The translations under genes and the position numbers were made by a program. The notes under the pieces are model-generated. The model was not told the DNA's origin. It searched no databases and saw only the letters and a program-made list of their open reading frames with translations. From the NCBI RefSeq assembly GCF_023159225.1, contig NC_063163.1, forward strand, positions 108,903,885 through 108,967,884: a DNA stretch of 64,000 nt. The letters are read 5' to 3'. Below are positions 1-9,862 of the stretch, in pieces (the stretch's first letter is position 1; each line of letters starts with the position of its first letter). This stretch comes from Perognathus longimembris pacificus. Its lineage: Eukaryota > Chordata > Mammalia > Rodentia > Heteromyidae.

Positions 1-35
<35 letters not shown>
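1..35. repeat. (AG)n microsatellite cut by window edge
   Basis: This is a pure AG dinucleotide run that begins before the window. It abuts the 3' side of a minus-strand Geo SINE fragment, so it probably grew from that SINE's tail. Confidence 0.95.
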
Positions 36-37
<2 letters not shown>

Positions 38-118
38 CCTGGAGCTTAGGGGGTCTGGATGCCGTCCCTGAGCTTTTGTGCTCAAGGCTAGTGCTCTACC
101 ACTGGAGCTACAGCTCTG
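36..118 (-). mobile_element. Geo SINE fragment
   Basis: Read on the minus strand, this matches the right (Geo) half of the local SINEs: a 'gctcaaggctagtgctctac' core next to a 'tccctgagctt' block. Only the Geo portion is recognisable. The upstream (right-hand) part is lost or too diverged to see. Confidence 0.7.
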
Positions 119-378
119 ATCTCTTGTTCTCTCTCTTACACCCACAGCCATTCTGGATCTAGACTCAAGGTTTTCACAGTCACCACTGGGCACAATCAGG
201 TCAACAAAATCTCCAAAGATCTATAGTAGGTTACCAAAGAAAGAATTTGGAGAACCATGTTTCTTCTTTGCCTTGCTTGCTTATTGTCTCCAATCAAATA
301 TAGATTCAGGCAGGCAGAGAGCTTATTGTATTTCTTCCTATCCAAGGCCCTGGCAGTCTGCTTAGTATACTGCAGGTT

Positions 379-620
379 AAGAATTATGGCTGAGGGCTGG
401 GGATATAGCCTAGTGGCAAGAGTGCCTGCCTCGGATACACGAGGCCCTAGGTTCGATTCCCCAGCACCACATATACAGAAAACGGCCAGAAGCGGCGCTG
501 TGGCTCAAGTGGCGGAGTGCTAGCCTTGAGTGGGAAGAAGCCAGGGACAGTGCTCAGGTCTTGAGTCCAAGGCCCAGGACTGGCCAAAAAAAAAAAAAAA
601 AAAAAAAGAATTATGGCTGA
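379..620 (+). mobile_element. IDL-Geo dimeric SINE with 15-bp TSD
   Basis: This is a full-length two-part SINE. The body is about 394-605, flanked by a perfect 15-bp direct repeat (aagaattatggctga at 379-393 and 606-620). The left half has a Pol III box A match at 406-416 (tagcctagtgg) and a canonical box B at 450-460 (ggttcgattcc), as expected for an ID-like, tRNA-derived element. The right half (from about 485) is the Geo unit and also has a box-A-like string at 501-512. It ends in a long A tail. The perfect TSD and intact tail suggest a fairly recent insertion. The family name is from memory of geomyoid SINEs. Confidence 0.93.
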
Positions 621-805
621 ATAGATGAATGTGTAATTCTTTTCTTTTTAAGTTTTAAAATTATCTTTACATGGGTGTACAAAGAAATTGCCATTCACCA
701 AAGTAGTTTATGAATACAATGCATCTTGTTCAATGTCCCCCATTTCAACATTCTCTCTCATCTCTACCCTGCCCACCTGTTCCCTCACTCTTCTTAATTT
801 TGTAG

Positions 806-921
806 TTCAAAAGTGGCACTGTGGCTCAAGGTGGTATATCATTAGCTTTGAGCAAAAGAGCTCAGGGACAGTGCCAGGCCCCAAATTCAAGCCCCATAAC
901 CAACCAAAAATAAAAACAAGG
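806..921 (+). mobile_element. Solo Geo monomer with 13-bp TSD
   Basis: Only the right (Geo) half of the SINE is present. It is bounded by perfect direct repeats cttaattttgtag at 793-805 and 922-934, so it inserted as this short unit rather than losing its left half later. It has a box-A-like string at 822-834 and a box-B-like string at 885-893, and ends in an A-rich tail. It could be a 5'-truncated reverse transcript or an independently transcribed monomer; the sequence alone cannot separate these. Confidence 0.85.
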
Positions 922-950
922 CTTAATTTTGTAGGATATACATTGGATTC

Positions 951-1160
951 TTTTTTTTTTTTTTTTTGGCCAGTCCTGGGGTTTGGGACTCAGAGCCTGA
1001 GCACTGTCCCTGGCTTCTTTTTGCTCAAGGCCAGCACTCTATCTCTTAAGCCACAGCACCACTTCTGGCTTTTTCTATATATGTGGTACTGGGGAATCGA
1101 ACCCAGGGCTTCATGTATGCAAGACAAGCATTCTACCACTAGGCCATATTCCCAGCTATG
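951..1160 (-). mobile_element. IDL-Geo dimeric SINE
   Basis: This full-length element reads on the minus strand. The T run at 951-967 is the A tail, followed by Geo and then IDL, ending in the inverse of 'agctgggaatatggcc'. The IDL box B appears inverted (ggaatcgaaccc). A 10-bp direct repeat ttggattctt at 943-952 and 1161-1170 is the likely TSD. It lies inside an older L1 fragment. Confidence 0.9.
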
Positions 1161-1310
1161 TTGGATTCTTGAATGCATTCTCCCCCCTTTTTCTCCTCTT
1201 CATTCATCTATTCTTTTGCTCTTGACTCTCAATTCACCCCTTTTAAGTACCTGCTTCCTATTGTTGAACTTTGACTTTGCTTTTCTATGGAATCTACCAT
1301 ATTTCAGTCA

Positions 1311-1440
1311 ATACATTTGTACACACTTGCATACTTCCCAATGTATGCAAGTGTATAAGCTAAATCTAATGTACTTACTACCTTATGTATATAACTGTAA
1401 CCCCTCTGTACATCATCTTGACAATCAAATTTAAAAAAAT
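1311..1440 (+). mobile_element. Short L1 3' end
   Basis: The segment from about 1360 ends in 'ctgtaacccctctgtacatc' and an A-rich tail, the same terminus seen on the L1 copies ending near 16810 and 49140. A 12-bp inverted repeat with an 8-base loop (1323-1334 and 1343-1354) sits just upstream. It lies in the opposite direction to the surrounding L1 remnant. Confidence 0.65.
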
Positions 1441-2383
1441 AGGAAAAAAAGTGAAATCTTGCTTCCACATATAAGAGAAAACAGGCATTTTTCATCTTTC
1501 TGGGCCTGACTTACTTCATTTAACGTAATTGGATATGTAATTCTTTCAAGCATTTATGTTCAGACTTTGAATTAAAGAGTTTCTCTACCAAAAAACTCTG
1601 GGAATCTTTTTATCACTCTTCCTTCCCATAGTTTATCTGTTTGCTAATTTGGAGACAACAATGTTGGCCCCATTATTTTTGCTGTTTGTTGGCTGTGATT
1701 GGATTACAACATCCAGTTTGGGGCCCGACGCTCATTTGGAGCAACCCCATTGGTACATATTTGATGTTAGGTTAACTTGTTTTGACTTGAGGTTCTAGTG
1801 GCAGGAGCTTTTCTGCTGTGAGCTGCCTTGTGAATACGAATAAGGTGTCTGAACATTTATGAGCTCATAGCGGGGTTATGTTTAACCACACCAGGAAAGG
1901 AACAACACATCAATTACTCTCTCATGCAGTTTTTAAGCAAGGATGAATGGAGAACAGCTTTGTGGCACAAGTGACTTGCATCCCTGAATTGGTCTCCATT
2001 ACACCATTTGAAAGAGAGTCCTAACTATGTATTCGGTAGAGGAACTACAAAATAATAGGGTGTTAACTTTGCCACCAACAGGCATTGTTTCGGTGACGCA
2101 GGGTTGATTATTGGGTAGTTCAAAGCTGCTCTTATTAATTTGGAAGCTATTCTTTTGCAGAAAAAGAATGGATTCCATTTCTAAGCTTTGCAATTCTGAT
2201 TTGTGCCAATACTTCCAGAACTCACTTACACGTCACTCAATTCTGGATAGATTTCATGGCACAAAGCATTACACTTGTACTCTACAGCCTGCTCTGTTTC
2301 CACCTCTTGAAATAGAACACCATAGGCTCATCTCATCTGCTTTATGTTAAATGAGTTCCTGATGAAGAAATAAGAGCTCTATA

Positions 2384-2610
2384 TGAGTGCAGCATCAGTG
2401 GCTCATGCCTGTAATCTTAGCTACTTAAGAGGCTGAGATCTGAGGATGGTGGTTCAAAGCCAGCCTGGGCAGGAAAGTCCCTGTGAAACTCTAATTTCCA
2501 ATTAACCATCAGGAAATCAGAAGTAGCTCGGTGACTCATAATGGTAGAGTGCTCGCCTTGAGCAGAAAAGCTTAGGGACAATGTCCAGACAGTAGACTCA
2601 CTCGGGATTC
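2384..2610 (+). mobile_element. B1-Geo composite SINE
   Basis: The left arm is B1-like (ggctcatgcctgtaatctta, then an 'aggctgagatctgagga' block and 'ccagcctgggcagg'), so it is 7SL-derived. It is joined through an 'aatttccaattaaccatcag' linker to a diverged Geo right half. There is no clear A tail or TSD, so this is an older copy. Confidence 0.85.
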
Positions 2611-2911
2611 CGGGAGAGAAACTATGAGAGCACTATGAACTGTAGACGAGGTTTAGAGTGGACTGATATGTCTCATGCTACTCTCTAGCTCTGGTTTTAT
2701 AGTAATCCACTCTTGCTGCTAACTTGGACCTCTTGGACTAATACCTGCACCTCAACATGACCCAAGCACAGTCCAAGAGATAGTATCTTCTTTCTATTCT
2801 ACTGACCAACCCCTAGCGTACTGTAGACATTTTAACATAAAATGGCCATTGATGATATGTGTTTAGGTTCTATATTTCATTTTTGCCTGTTCAAAGGGCC
2901 ACAGAGTTTTA

Positions 2912-2913
<2 letters not shown>

Positions 2914-2998
<85 letters not shown>
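2914..2998. repeat. Compound (CT)n-(CA)n microsatellite
   Basis: A CT run passes directly into a CA run of about 50 bases. Confidence 0.97.
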
Positions 2999-2999
<1 letters not shown>

Positions 3000-3630
3000 T
3001 TGTTTAGTTTCATTGTTATTTTAATCTTCCCACAAAGGGAAAAGAACATTGGAGTTTACTTAGAGCCAAAAATTTGGTGCTGGGCACTGCAGCTACAGAA
3101 TATTGCCTTTCTCAGCTGATTTCCTGATATTGGCTTCCTGCTTTTAGATTTATGTGAAATGAAAAACTCTCCAAATTATCTGAAAATAGCCACAATTCCT
3201 TCTGTAGACATTTATTGGCAATTGCACCTTCTCTATGAAAAGGAGGTATTGAGAAATAGACTTTGAGGCTTCTTTCTATTGTTGACTTCAAGGTAAATGA
3301 CTGCATTTGGAAATTACAATGGTACCAGTATAGTGTAGCTAAACCATGGAAACTATACTTTCAAGAGTATCGCTATTGGAAAGAAAGACATGGTAGAATA
3401 AAAATCTTTCTATTTTTATGTTTTAATAGTGGAGAGAACATTGGATTCGGAGTTAGATGACTTGAAATATTGATTCAGGACCTTGAATAAACAACTTGCT
3501 CTCTTTCAGTTTTGGAAAACTGGTATGAAATTCAATAGAAAAAGCAGGTGATTGTTCTCCTTGAACTCTATGAACTTATACGTGAGTAGACAGTCACCTA
3601 TCGATTACCTTCATTGGTTTAAATATATTT

Positions 3631-3683
<53 letters not shown>

Positions 3684-3890
3684 TGTGTGTGTGTGTGTAG
3701 GTACTAGGGCTTGAACTCAGGGCCTTGTGCTCTCATTTGCCTTTTTCACTCAAAGCTGGAACTCAGCTACTTGAGCCATATCTCTATTTCTAGCAGTTAA
3801 TTGATAATAAGAATCTTACAGATTTTTCTGCCCAGGCAGATCTCAGCTTCTTGAGTAGCTAGGATTACAGGCATCCGCTACCAGTGCCCA
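3631..3890 (-). mobile_element. B1-Geo SINE with (GT)n tail
   Basis: On the minus strand the element runs from the B1 arm (inverse at 3840-3890, 'gtagctaggattacaggcat') through the linker to Geo. Its tail is the GT microsatellite at 3633-3698. Near-identical direct repeats (gtttaaatatattt at 3617-3630, gtttaaaatatattt at 3891-3905) bracket element plus microsatellite. Confidence 0.88.
3633..3698. repeat. (GT)n microsatellite
   Basis: A 66-base GT run with one AT interruption, at the tail position of the adjoining minus-strand SINE and inside its TSD. Confidence 0.97.
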
Positions 3891-4471
3891 GTTTAAAATA
3901 TATTTCTTTAACCCATGGTCTCAAAATATTTCTGCACACTAAGATGGACTCCACTTGATTTGTTTTGAGGTATGGTTGACACACAGTAAGCCCTATATAT
4001 TTAAATTACACAACTTGTTAACTTCCAACACATGTACAGATAAACTCATTAAACCATGACAATCCTTTGGCTTCTGAAGATTCCTGTGCTCTTCCCCTTG
4101 GTCACCCTTCCTCCATCTTAGGAGGTCTGGGAAGATTGTATTCAGTGCTGGACTCTATGTCTTGATTTTCTAAATTGCATTACCTTATAACGTCTTTGAT
4201 TTAATTTGCCACAAATCAAAGAATGACATGTCTCCCCCCCCTCCCCAATGTCATAATAACTCATCTCTGCCTGCCACATGAGCTCCACACAATGAGCTGA
4301 ATCCTTCTGTGTTAACAGGCATCTGGGTGTCCTATTCCCCAAGGAGATTTACTAGCAAATGGGTTGATGCTAAGAGTGTAAGGAAGTCACTGACAGAGAC
4401 CTAGCATATCCATATATCATTAGGTTATATTACATTATAGGTAATATATATTTAAGCTTATATATATGCTA

Positions 4472-4504
4472 CACACACACGCACACACACACGCACACGC
4501 ACAT
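4472..4504. repeat. (CA)n / (CACG)n microsatellite
   Basis: A CA run with regular CG interruptions. A TA-rich alternating stretch (about 4440-4468) precedes it and a perfect hairpin follows it. Confidence 0.93.
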
Positions 4505-4505
4505 G

Positions 4506-4559
4506 TCTTCTAACCTGAAGAAATGTCTTCAGGTTCAGACATTTCTTCAGGTTAGAAGA
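4506..4559. repeat. Perfect 23-bp inverted repeat
   Basis: The arms 4506-4528 and 4537-4559 are exact reverse complements around an 8-base loop. The loop-side sequence also repeats tcttcaggtt in direct order (4526-4535 and 4544-4553). I see no terminal repeat, tail or gene that would make it a terminator or transposon end. Confidence 0.95.
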
Positions 4560-4784
4560 AAACAATAACTATCTGACCATAGTTCCTAAAACTGACCTGC
4601 TAGTTTTAATGGGAGAATGATAACTAGCAACTTGAAAATCCTTGTTTTTAACAAAAAGAGGAATAGCAATTTGATAAAAAGCAATAAAAATCTAGCAATC
4701 CCATTAAAGTATTCTTTTTCTTCAAGTTTTGGTAAAAATTTTCACCAAGGAAATTCTTATGAGGCAACTGACAGACGAATAGTT

Positions 4785-4965
4785 GGGAGCATGGAGTTTG
4801 GAGTTATATAGATCTGGGTTTTACCAGAGTAGCCCTGAGCAAATGACTGATTTCTTTTGTAAGCCTCAGTCTGCTCATCTGTAAGTGAGCAATAGCAACC
4901 AACAGCAACTGAGTCGTAGGACTGTTGTGAGAATTGCATTGGTTGATACCGGTGGAGGAGTAGCA
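4785..4965 (+). mobile_element. MIR SINE
   Basis: The block order fits MIR: 'gagtttggagttatatagat', 'ctgggttttacc', 'gagcaaatgactgatttc', 'cctcagtctgctcatctgta', and a final 'ggactgttgtgagaattgca'. It is ancient and mammal-wide, with no intact ends. Confidence 0.75.
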
Positions 4966-5229
4966 TAGAACATGGGACAATCATTTCATTCCTGCTGCTG
5001 TGATGATAAAATTATCACTGCAAAATGGTCTCCGCATAAGACAAATACAGTGGCCCCTTCTATCCTTGAAACTCTGCTGGCAACAAGGTAACACTATGAA
5101 TTAGTTCAGTATTCTGTGACTCTCAGAGCCTCTGGGACACAAAAATTAAGTCACTTGCCTAAGAGACATAGAGACAGCAAAGCCATTGGAACAATGCAGA
5201 GATGGAGCAGCACCAGGACTCTTCTACCC

Positions 5230-5520
5230 CAGGAAAAGCCTGGCTGAGGCATTGCCCCCACTTTTGTAGTGCTGGGTGGGATAGCCTGGGACGTCTTTGC
5301 TCATCTAGGCCCTGCCCTTGAAGCAAATAGTTGAGATTCTACCCTTCCTCGTTCTCTTTCACTCCTGGCTATGGGGTGAATGGCTTGGCTCTGCCAGGCA
5401 CTCCTTCAACGAGATGCACAGTCATGTACTGACATCTCCACAGCGGTGAGCAGCCTTGTCTCTTTAAAAGTTCATTTATCTCAGGTGTTTGCTAGCAGGG
5501 ATGTAAAGCTGACTAATACC
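5230..5520 (+). mobile_element. MaLR-type solo LTR
   Basis: The 3' portion reads 'catttatctcaggtgtttgc' followed by a 'gatgtaaagctgactaatac' ending, the terminus typical of old ERVL-MaLR LTRs. The upstream boundary is uncertain. There is no internal retroviral sequence on either side, so it is a solo LTR remnant. Confidence 0.55.
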
Positions 5521-6238
5521 ACCAGCTCTGAGCATCCTGAAGTTACTGAATCATGGGAATGGTGTGCCTGTAAAGCATTCTGTGTCCTGCCTGGTCTGAT
5601 CAGCCTCCTTCCCTCTGCCCACCACTGACAAGGTAGGTACATGTGTGGCGATGCAATAATTGTATCTCTTATGCACAGCCTTCCAGGTGGACCTCTCCAC
5701 CTTCAGCTCTGAGGGATTTGCCTTGAAGCCACAAGGTCAGATGTTATTGTTATTTCACAGAATAAACACCAGGGGGCGATCAAAGCACACCACACTAACG
5801 ATACTGATGCAATCAACTCCTGTGCTGAGATCACAGAAATTCGGATCCATATAACTCACCACACGTAGAGAGAGATCTTTTAATGGTATTGTGTGGCACA
5901 CGTATTCACTATGATTATGAGAACATTGGCAGAGTGGCTGTTCAGTGCCCCAAAGGCAGAAAAATGGCATCTCATCACTAAATGATGGCGTAGGAAACAG
6001 AAGGTAGAGAATTGTCCTGCCAAGTGCCCTATGGTACTGGGTAATTCATGGGCTGCATTGAAGCCTGGCTTTGCTTTCCTGCCCATGCACAGCCGCGCAT
6101 GCATGCATGTTGTTCTGATGCATAAATCTCCAGGACACATCAAGTGCCAGGAATTCTTCTGGCCAGTGGTATCTGGCAGTATTGTAACTGCAGGCCTTGG
6201 AAACAGTTTTATAGCAAAGTGCGTATTAAAAGGAATGG

Positions 6239-6282
6239 AAAAATAAATAAATAAATAAATAAACAAATAAATAAATAAATAA
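6239..6282. repeat. (AAAT)n repeat
   Basis: Tetranucleotide run with one AAAC variant. It may be an old tail, but I could not identify a retroelement upstream. Confidence 0.95.
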
Positions 6283-6859
6283 AGCAGTGCAGTTCAGTCC
6301 TCCAGACTCTGCCCACACAACACTCAAAGCTCAGTTAGTAAGTGAGTATCCTTTGGGGCAGTTTTTTTCCATTAGCCAAATCCAATCTCCTTCCTTTTAT
6401 TCCTCTAGAGCTAGAACCAACCACATCTCATTCTGTACTCTGAACTATTCAGTACATCACCTCTTCTAGCCCATACAGTGTCTGAGACAAGGACATTTGG
6501 CTGAGTGTTTTGGGTGAAAGTTCACAGAAGTGGATTCCTTCTTAGGTTAATAGAGCACATACCCTTTGTCAAGTGGGTCACGTGGATGGACAGTATTTTT
6601 TTCTTGTTTTAAAGAGTAAACCTTTGCTCAACTACAACATAGTTGAGGGTGCATACATTTAATGAAATTTGATTGAAATCAACGTCACTCATATGAAGAA
6701 ACAGCTAGTGTCCCAGCAGTCTTCCTACGTTGTTGTATCAATTTACCATTTACCATTTGGGTACATGTGTGAGTTCCATAGTTGATCGCATTCCACAACT
6801 GGAATACATTTCCTCCTTTAAAAATGAGTAGTGGTGTTAACGATGTGTTTGTCTCACTG

Positions 6860-6985
6860 CGGCATCTAACAGCAAGGCAAACCCCCAGGCTTCACTCCTA
6901 ACCTTCTGAGTCAGAAATTCCCAGGACTGGGGTAAGGTTCTGTTCAACCATCTGCTTCATCAAGCCTGCCCAGTGGTCTGGATGT
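6860..6985 (+). mobile_element. MER5-like hAT MITE remnant
   Basis: The order 'cccccaggcttcactcctaa', 'gagtcagaaattcccaggac' and 'tggggtaaggttctg' matches the MER5A internal pattern (a non-autonomous hAT-Charlie element). The terminal inverted repeats are not clear. Confidence 0.5.
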
Positions 6986-8352
6986 ATTTGGCATGTCGGA
7001 GGCCTCTGTCCTGTAGCTGTGGCTACATTCTTGCCTTGACACTCTACGGTGGTAGTGTTCTGTGTCTCCTGGGGTGTGGAGTATAATGGCAACAAGATTG
7101 AATCTCCTACTGCCATTTCCCTAACTTAAATTTGTTATTAGCTTTACAGAGTTATGTTACATAAAACAAGACCCACCAATTTCAACATGCCAGCCAATGG
7201 CTCTCACAAATATTTATAGTGGCTTCCTCCTGACCAATTGCACAGGGACTCTTCAGATCTTACTGAAAAGCTTACTCCGGGCTCTGCTAACTCACAGGTG
7301 GAACTCTTGGAGCTAACTTGTCCTATTCAGCATTGAGTCCTCCACCAGACACAAGTAAGCGGCCTTACAAATGTTTCTTGAAGAAATGAGTTAAGCAAGC
7401 AAGATCGCAAACTCACTAAGAAGACTTCTGCAATAAGAAACAGGTGTGTCCTAGAATCCTGCATAAATGTTGTGTTCCAAAGTGGAAACAGATGTGTGGT
7501 GCAATAGCATATGGGCAGAAGTGGGTTGTGCCCATGGTGTGGAGCACTGTCTGCCCTGTTGATGCTCCTGCTGGCACCCCCTGGTGGTCACCTCTGCTCC
7601 CACTAAGGCAGGAAGATATCCTGTGTTTCTGCTCCAGGGCATTTTCTGGGTTTTTAGCTCACAAGCTGGGCAAGTCAGAACTATGGGATGCCAACACTGC
7701 AGGAGTAATCCTTAGGAACAAGACACTATGGTTGCACACATACCTCCTGTCATTTGGGGGAGGTGAACACCACCTGCTTTCTCAATCAAAGTCAGGGGAA
7801 TTGAGCTATCACCTCCCACTCATTACTGAGCTCTGTTTTAGCTTTTCTTCTTTCTTAGTCTCTCTTCCCTGCTTTCCTATAAGTGCTTCATGGGACTAGA
7901 ATTTTTAAGTGAGTGATTTAAAATACCTGATATTATTTAAAAGCAGAAAAGATTTATTTTGGGTCCTCGGCCAGGATCCATTAACTACCTGTTCTTGAAG
8001 ATTCCTAATATGTTAGATTTTTCTATTACACCCGCTGCCATTGGTCTTCACTTTTATCTGTAGCCATCTTTGGTCTTTTTCAAAATATCGAAAGGTCTTC
8101 CAATATTTCTGATCAGGTTTCTCAATTCTATTTCCAAAAACATTTTCTCTTAAACGACTCTGTGGGATGTGAGGAAAAAGAGTTTGCTCAAGATCTCTCA
8201 GAACACCGCAGAGCTGTCACTCAGGTTTCCAACCTTACACTGAATCTTCATGATGTGTTAAGAATACAACTGAAACATAAATCCCACCTGGAGAGGAGGA
8301 ATGAGTTAGTCTCTTGCATCAGAAGAGCAGTTTCCAAACTTTTCTTTGATAA

Positions 8353-8354
<2 letters not shown>

Positions 8355-8402
<48 letters not shown>

Positions 8403-8424
8403 TGGGTGTGTATGTGTGTGTGTG
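8355..8424. repeat. (GT)n microsatellite
   Basis: About 70 bases of GT with a few GGGT and TATG variants at the right end. Confidence 0.96.
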
Positions 8425-9862
8425 ACTCCCAAGGTATAAAATGGAAATGCAGAAGAACTACTCAGGCTGAAGTTATAATAAATGGGAAGAGGGTATGTCT
8501 GGAGTTATGATGTAGCTCCTAGTCTTCACCCCACTTTCTGCCCACCAGAACTGTGGTATACTCAACCATGACTACATTACTATAATAGCCAGAGGCTTAA
8601 AAAAAATCCTGATTCTGGGATTTCTGCAGATCAGCTAAATTAGAACATCTAGGAGAAAGGATGGAGTTGTAAAGTTGAGTGCAAAGTGTAAACAGGATTT
8701 CTAATCCTCCTAAGGGGTTTTGAAGAAGCCATTGAAGGTTTGGCTTTGATTTCCTGCTGTCATAGACCTTTTCCACGAGAAATGACAGAAATATCTAGAT
8801 TAGTATAATTCCTTTCCCTTTGCTGTTATAGGGAGCTCTTTTCAAAACAGGAAAATATTTGCAGAACTTAAACCCATAAAAAAATACAATAGCCCATATG
8901 ACTGTTTTGACCTCCACAGAAAATTTTTTTTCCAAGAGGGAACTACACCAGAGGTCAAAAGAAGGAGAAAAATTAAAACCATCCCTTGTTCTCTATTTCA
9001 AAAAGTTCAATGGTTAGAGGGAGAAAGAAACCCACGGGAAATGCCTCACCTCTCTCATCATGTCTCTCTTCCAGTGTATCAGAAAAGAACAAAAGGAATT
9101 AATTAACAGGCTCTCTGTAGCATCATTAACAGAAAATGCTTCTTTGTCTGATTATGAGTCCAGGAGATCAAAATGTCACTCTTTCAAAAGATCAGAATTT
9201 AAAGTACTTCTCTCCCCTCCCCTGACACACTTCATTTCAGAGAGCAAATGTCCTTCTTGGGTGTTTTTCAACAGAAACAATTTAAAGGCTTTAGATATTA
9301 AAAAAGAAAAACAACTCCAATGGAAAACTGAAACGTCATAGAAACAGCCAAGGTACAAGATAATAACAAACATAGTTGGTAAAGAAAAATTAAAAATTCC
9401 TACACAGAAGTAGGATGGGTTTAGGAAATGGAAAAATAGGAGAAACTAAAGATGGCATTATCCCAAAGTAAAATCAGTTTATTCTAATTTTTAAGGTCTC
9501 TTCCACTTTGCAAGGCTGTTTTTGGAAGTATTTTTCCAGTGTTTCTGTGCAAGCAGCAAAGGGACAATGGAGCTGGGCTGGGGGGCAGGGTGTGATTTTC
9601 ATTCCTCCTCAGTGAAATCGAACGGCTAGTGACTATTTCCCCCAGATCCCGGATTCCATGACTGGGAGCTACAGACTGGTCGTTCTGCAGAGCTCATGCA
9701 CACTGGTGTGTTGAGAGAGGGGGAAACGGTGCAGAGGCATCTCCTTTCAACTTTCACACTGGAAGGTTTCTGTGAGAAATCTTTTGGGGTCAACGGTTTC
9801 TCTGTTCCTCTTAATTCTAGCTTTTAGGTGCCATATTGTAAAAATTGATATAAAAGTGGCAT

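Larger units (their letters stand above)
640..1575 (-). mobile_element. L1 3'-region remnant, host of three insertions
   Basis: Pieces at about 640-805, 935-942, 1171-1310 and 1441-1575 read on the minus strand as L1 tail sequence. The piece at 1480-1545 resembles the familiar rodent L1 block around 'tttctgggcctgacttactt'. The copy is broken by a solo Geo (806-921), an IDL-Geo (951-1160) and a short plus-strand L1 end (1311-1440). A similar block starts at 54236. Subfamily not assigned. Confidence 0.6.
1576..4471. other. Inter-repeat sequence, 1.6-4.5 kb
   Basis: Outside the listed SINEs and microsatellites I see no recognisable gene or repeat at 1576-2383, 2611-2913, 2999-3616 or 3906-4471. 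The open frames at 2842-3119 are translated CT/CA repeats. Composition is ordinary AT-rich mammalian DNA. Confidence 0.5.
5521..9862. other. Inter-repeat sequence, 5.5-9.9 kb
   Basis: Apart from the (AAAT)n, MER5-like and GT features listed separately, this stretch is unassigned. About 6605-6830 faintly resembles a minus-strand old L1 tail. The longest open frame (7444-7899, 151 codons) has no recognisable domain, no coding-like flanks and no splice or promoter context. The frames at 8162-8425 and 9060-9341 are also unrecognised. Confidence 0.45.

Noticed and set aside
394..480. Possible tRNA gene (box A and box B present)
   Set aside because: It is the IDL half of a SINE with a tail and TSD, and has no cloverleaf acceptor pairing that I can see.
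688..1434. 248-codon open frame, the longest in the window
   Set aside because: It runs through an L1 tail, a solo Geo, an inverted IDL-Geo and another L1 end, so it cannot be a real protein.
2842..3119. Proteins rich in Ser-Leu and Thr-His
   Set aside because: Translations of the CT/CA microsatellite. The same applies to frames over 8355, 14241, 25331, 46179 and 60267.
7444..7899. 151-codon open frame
   Set aside because: No recognisable domain, no conserved motif, no promoter or splice context. A frame of this length is not rare in 64 kb on six frames.
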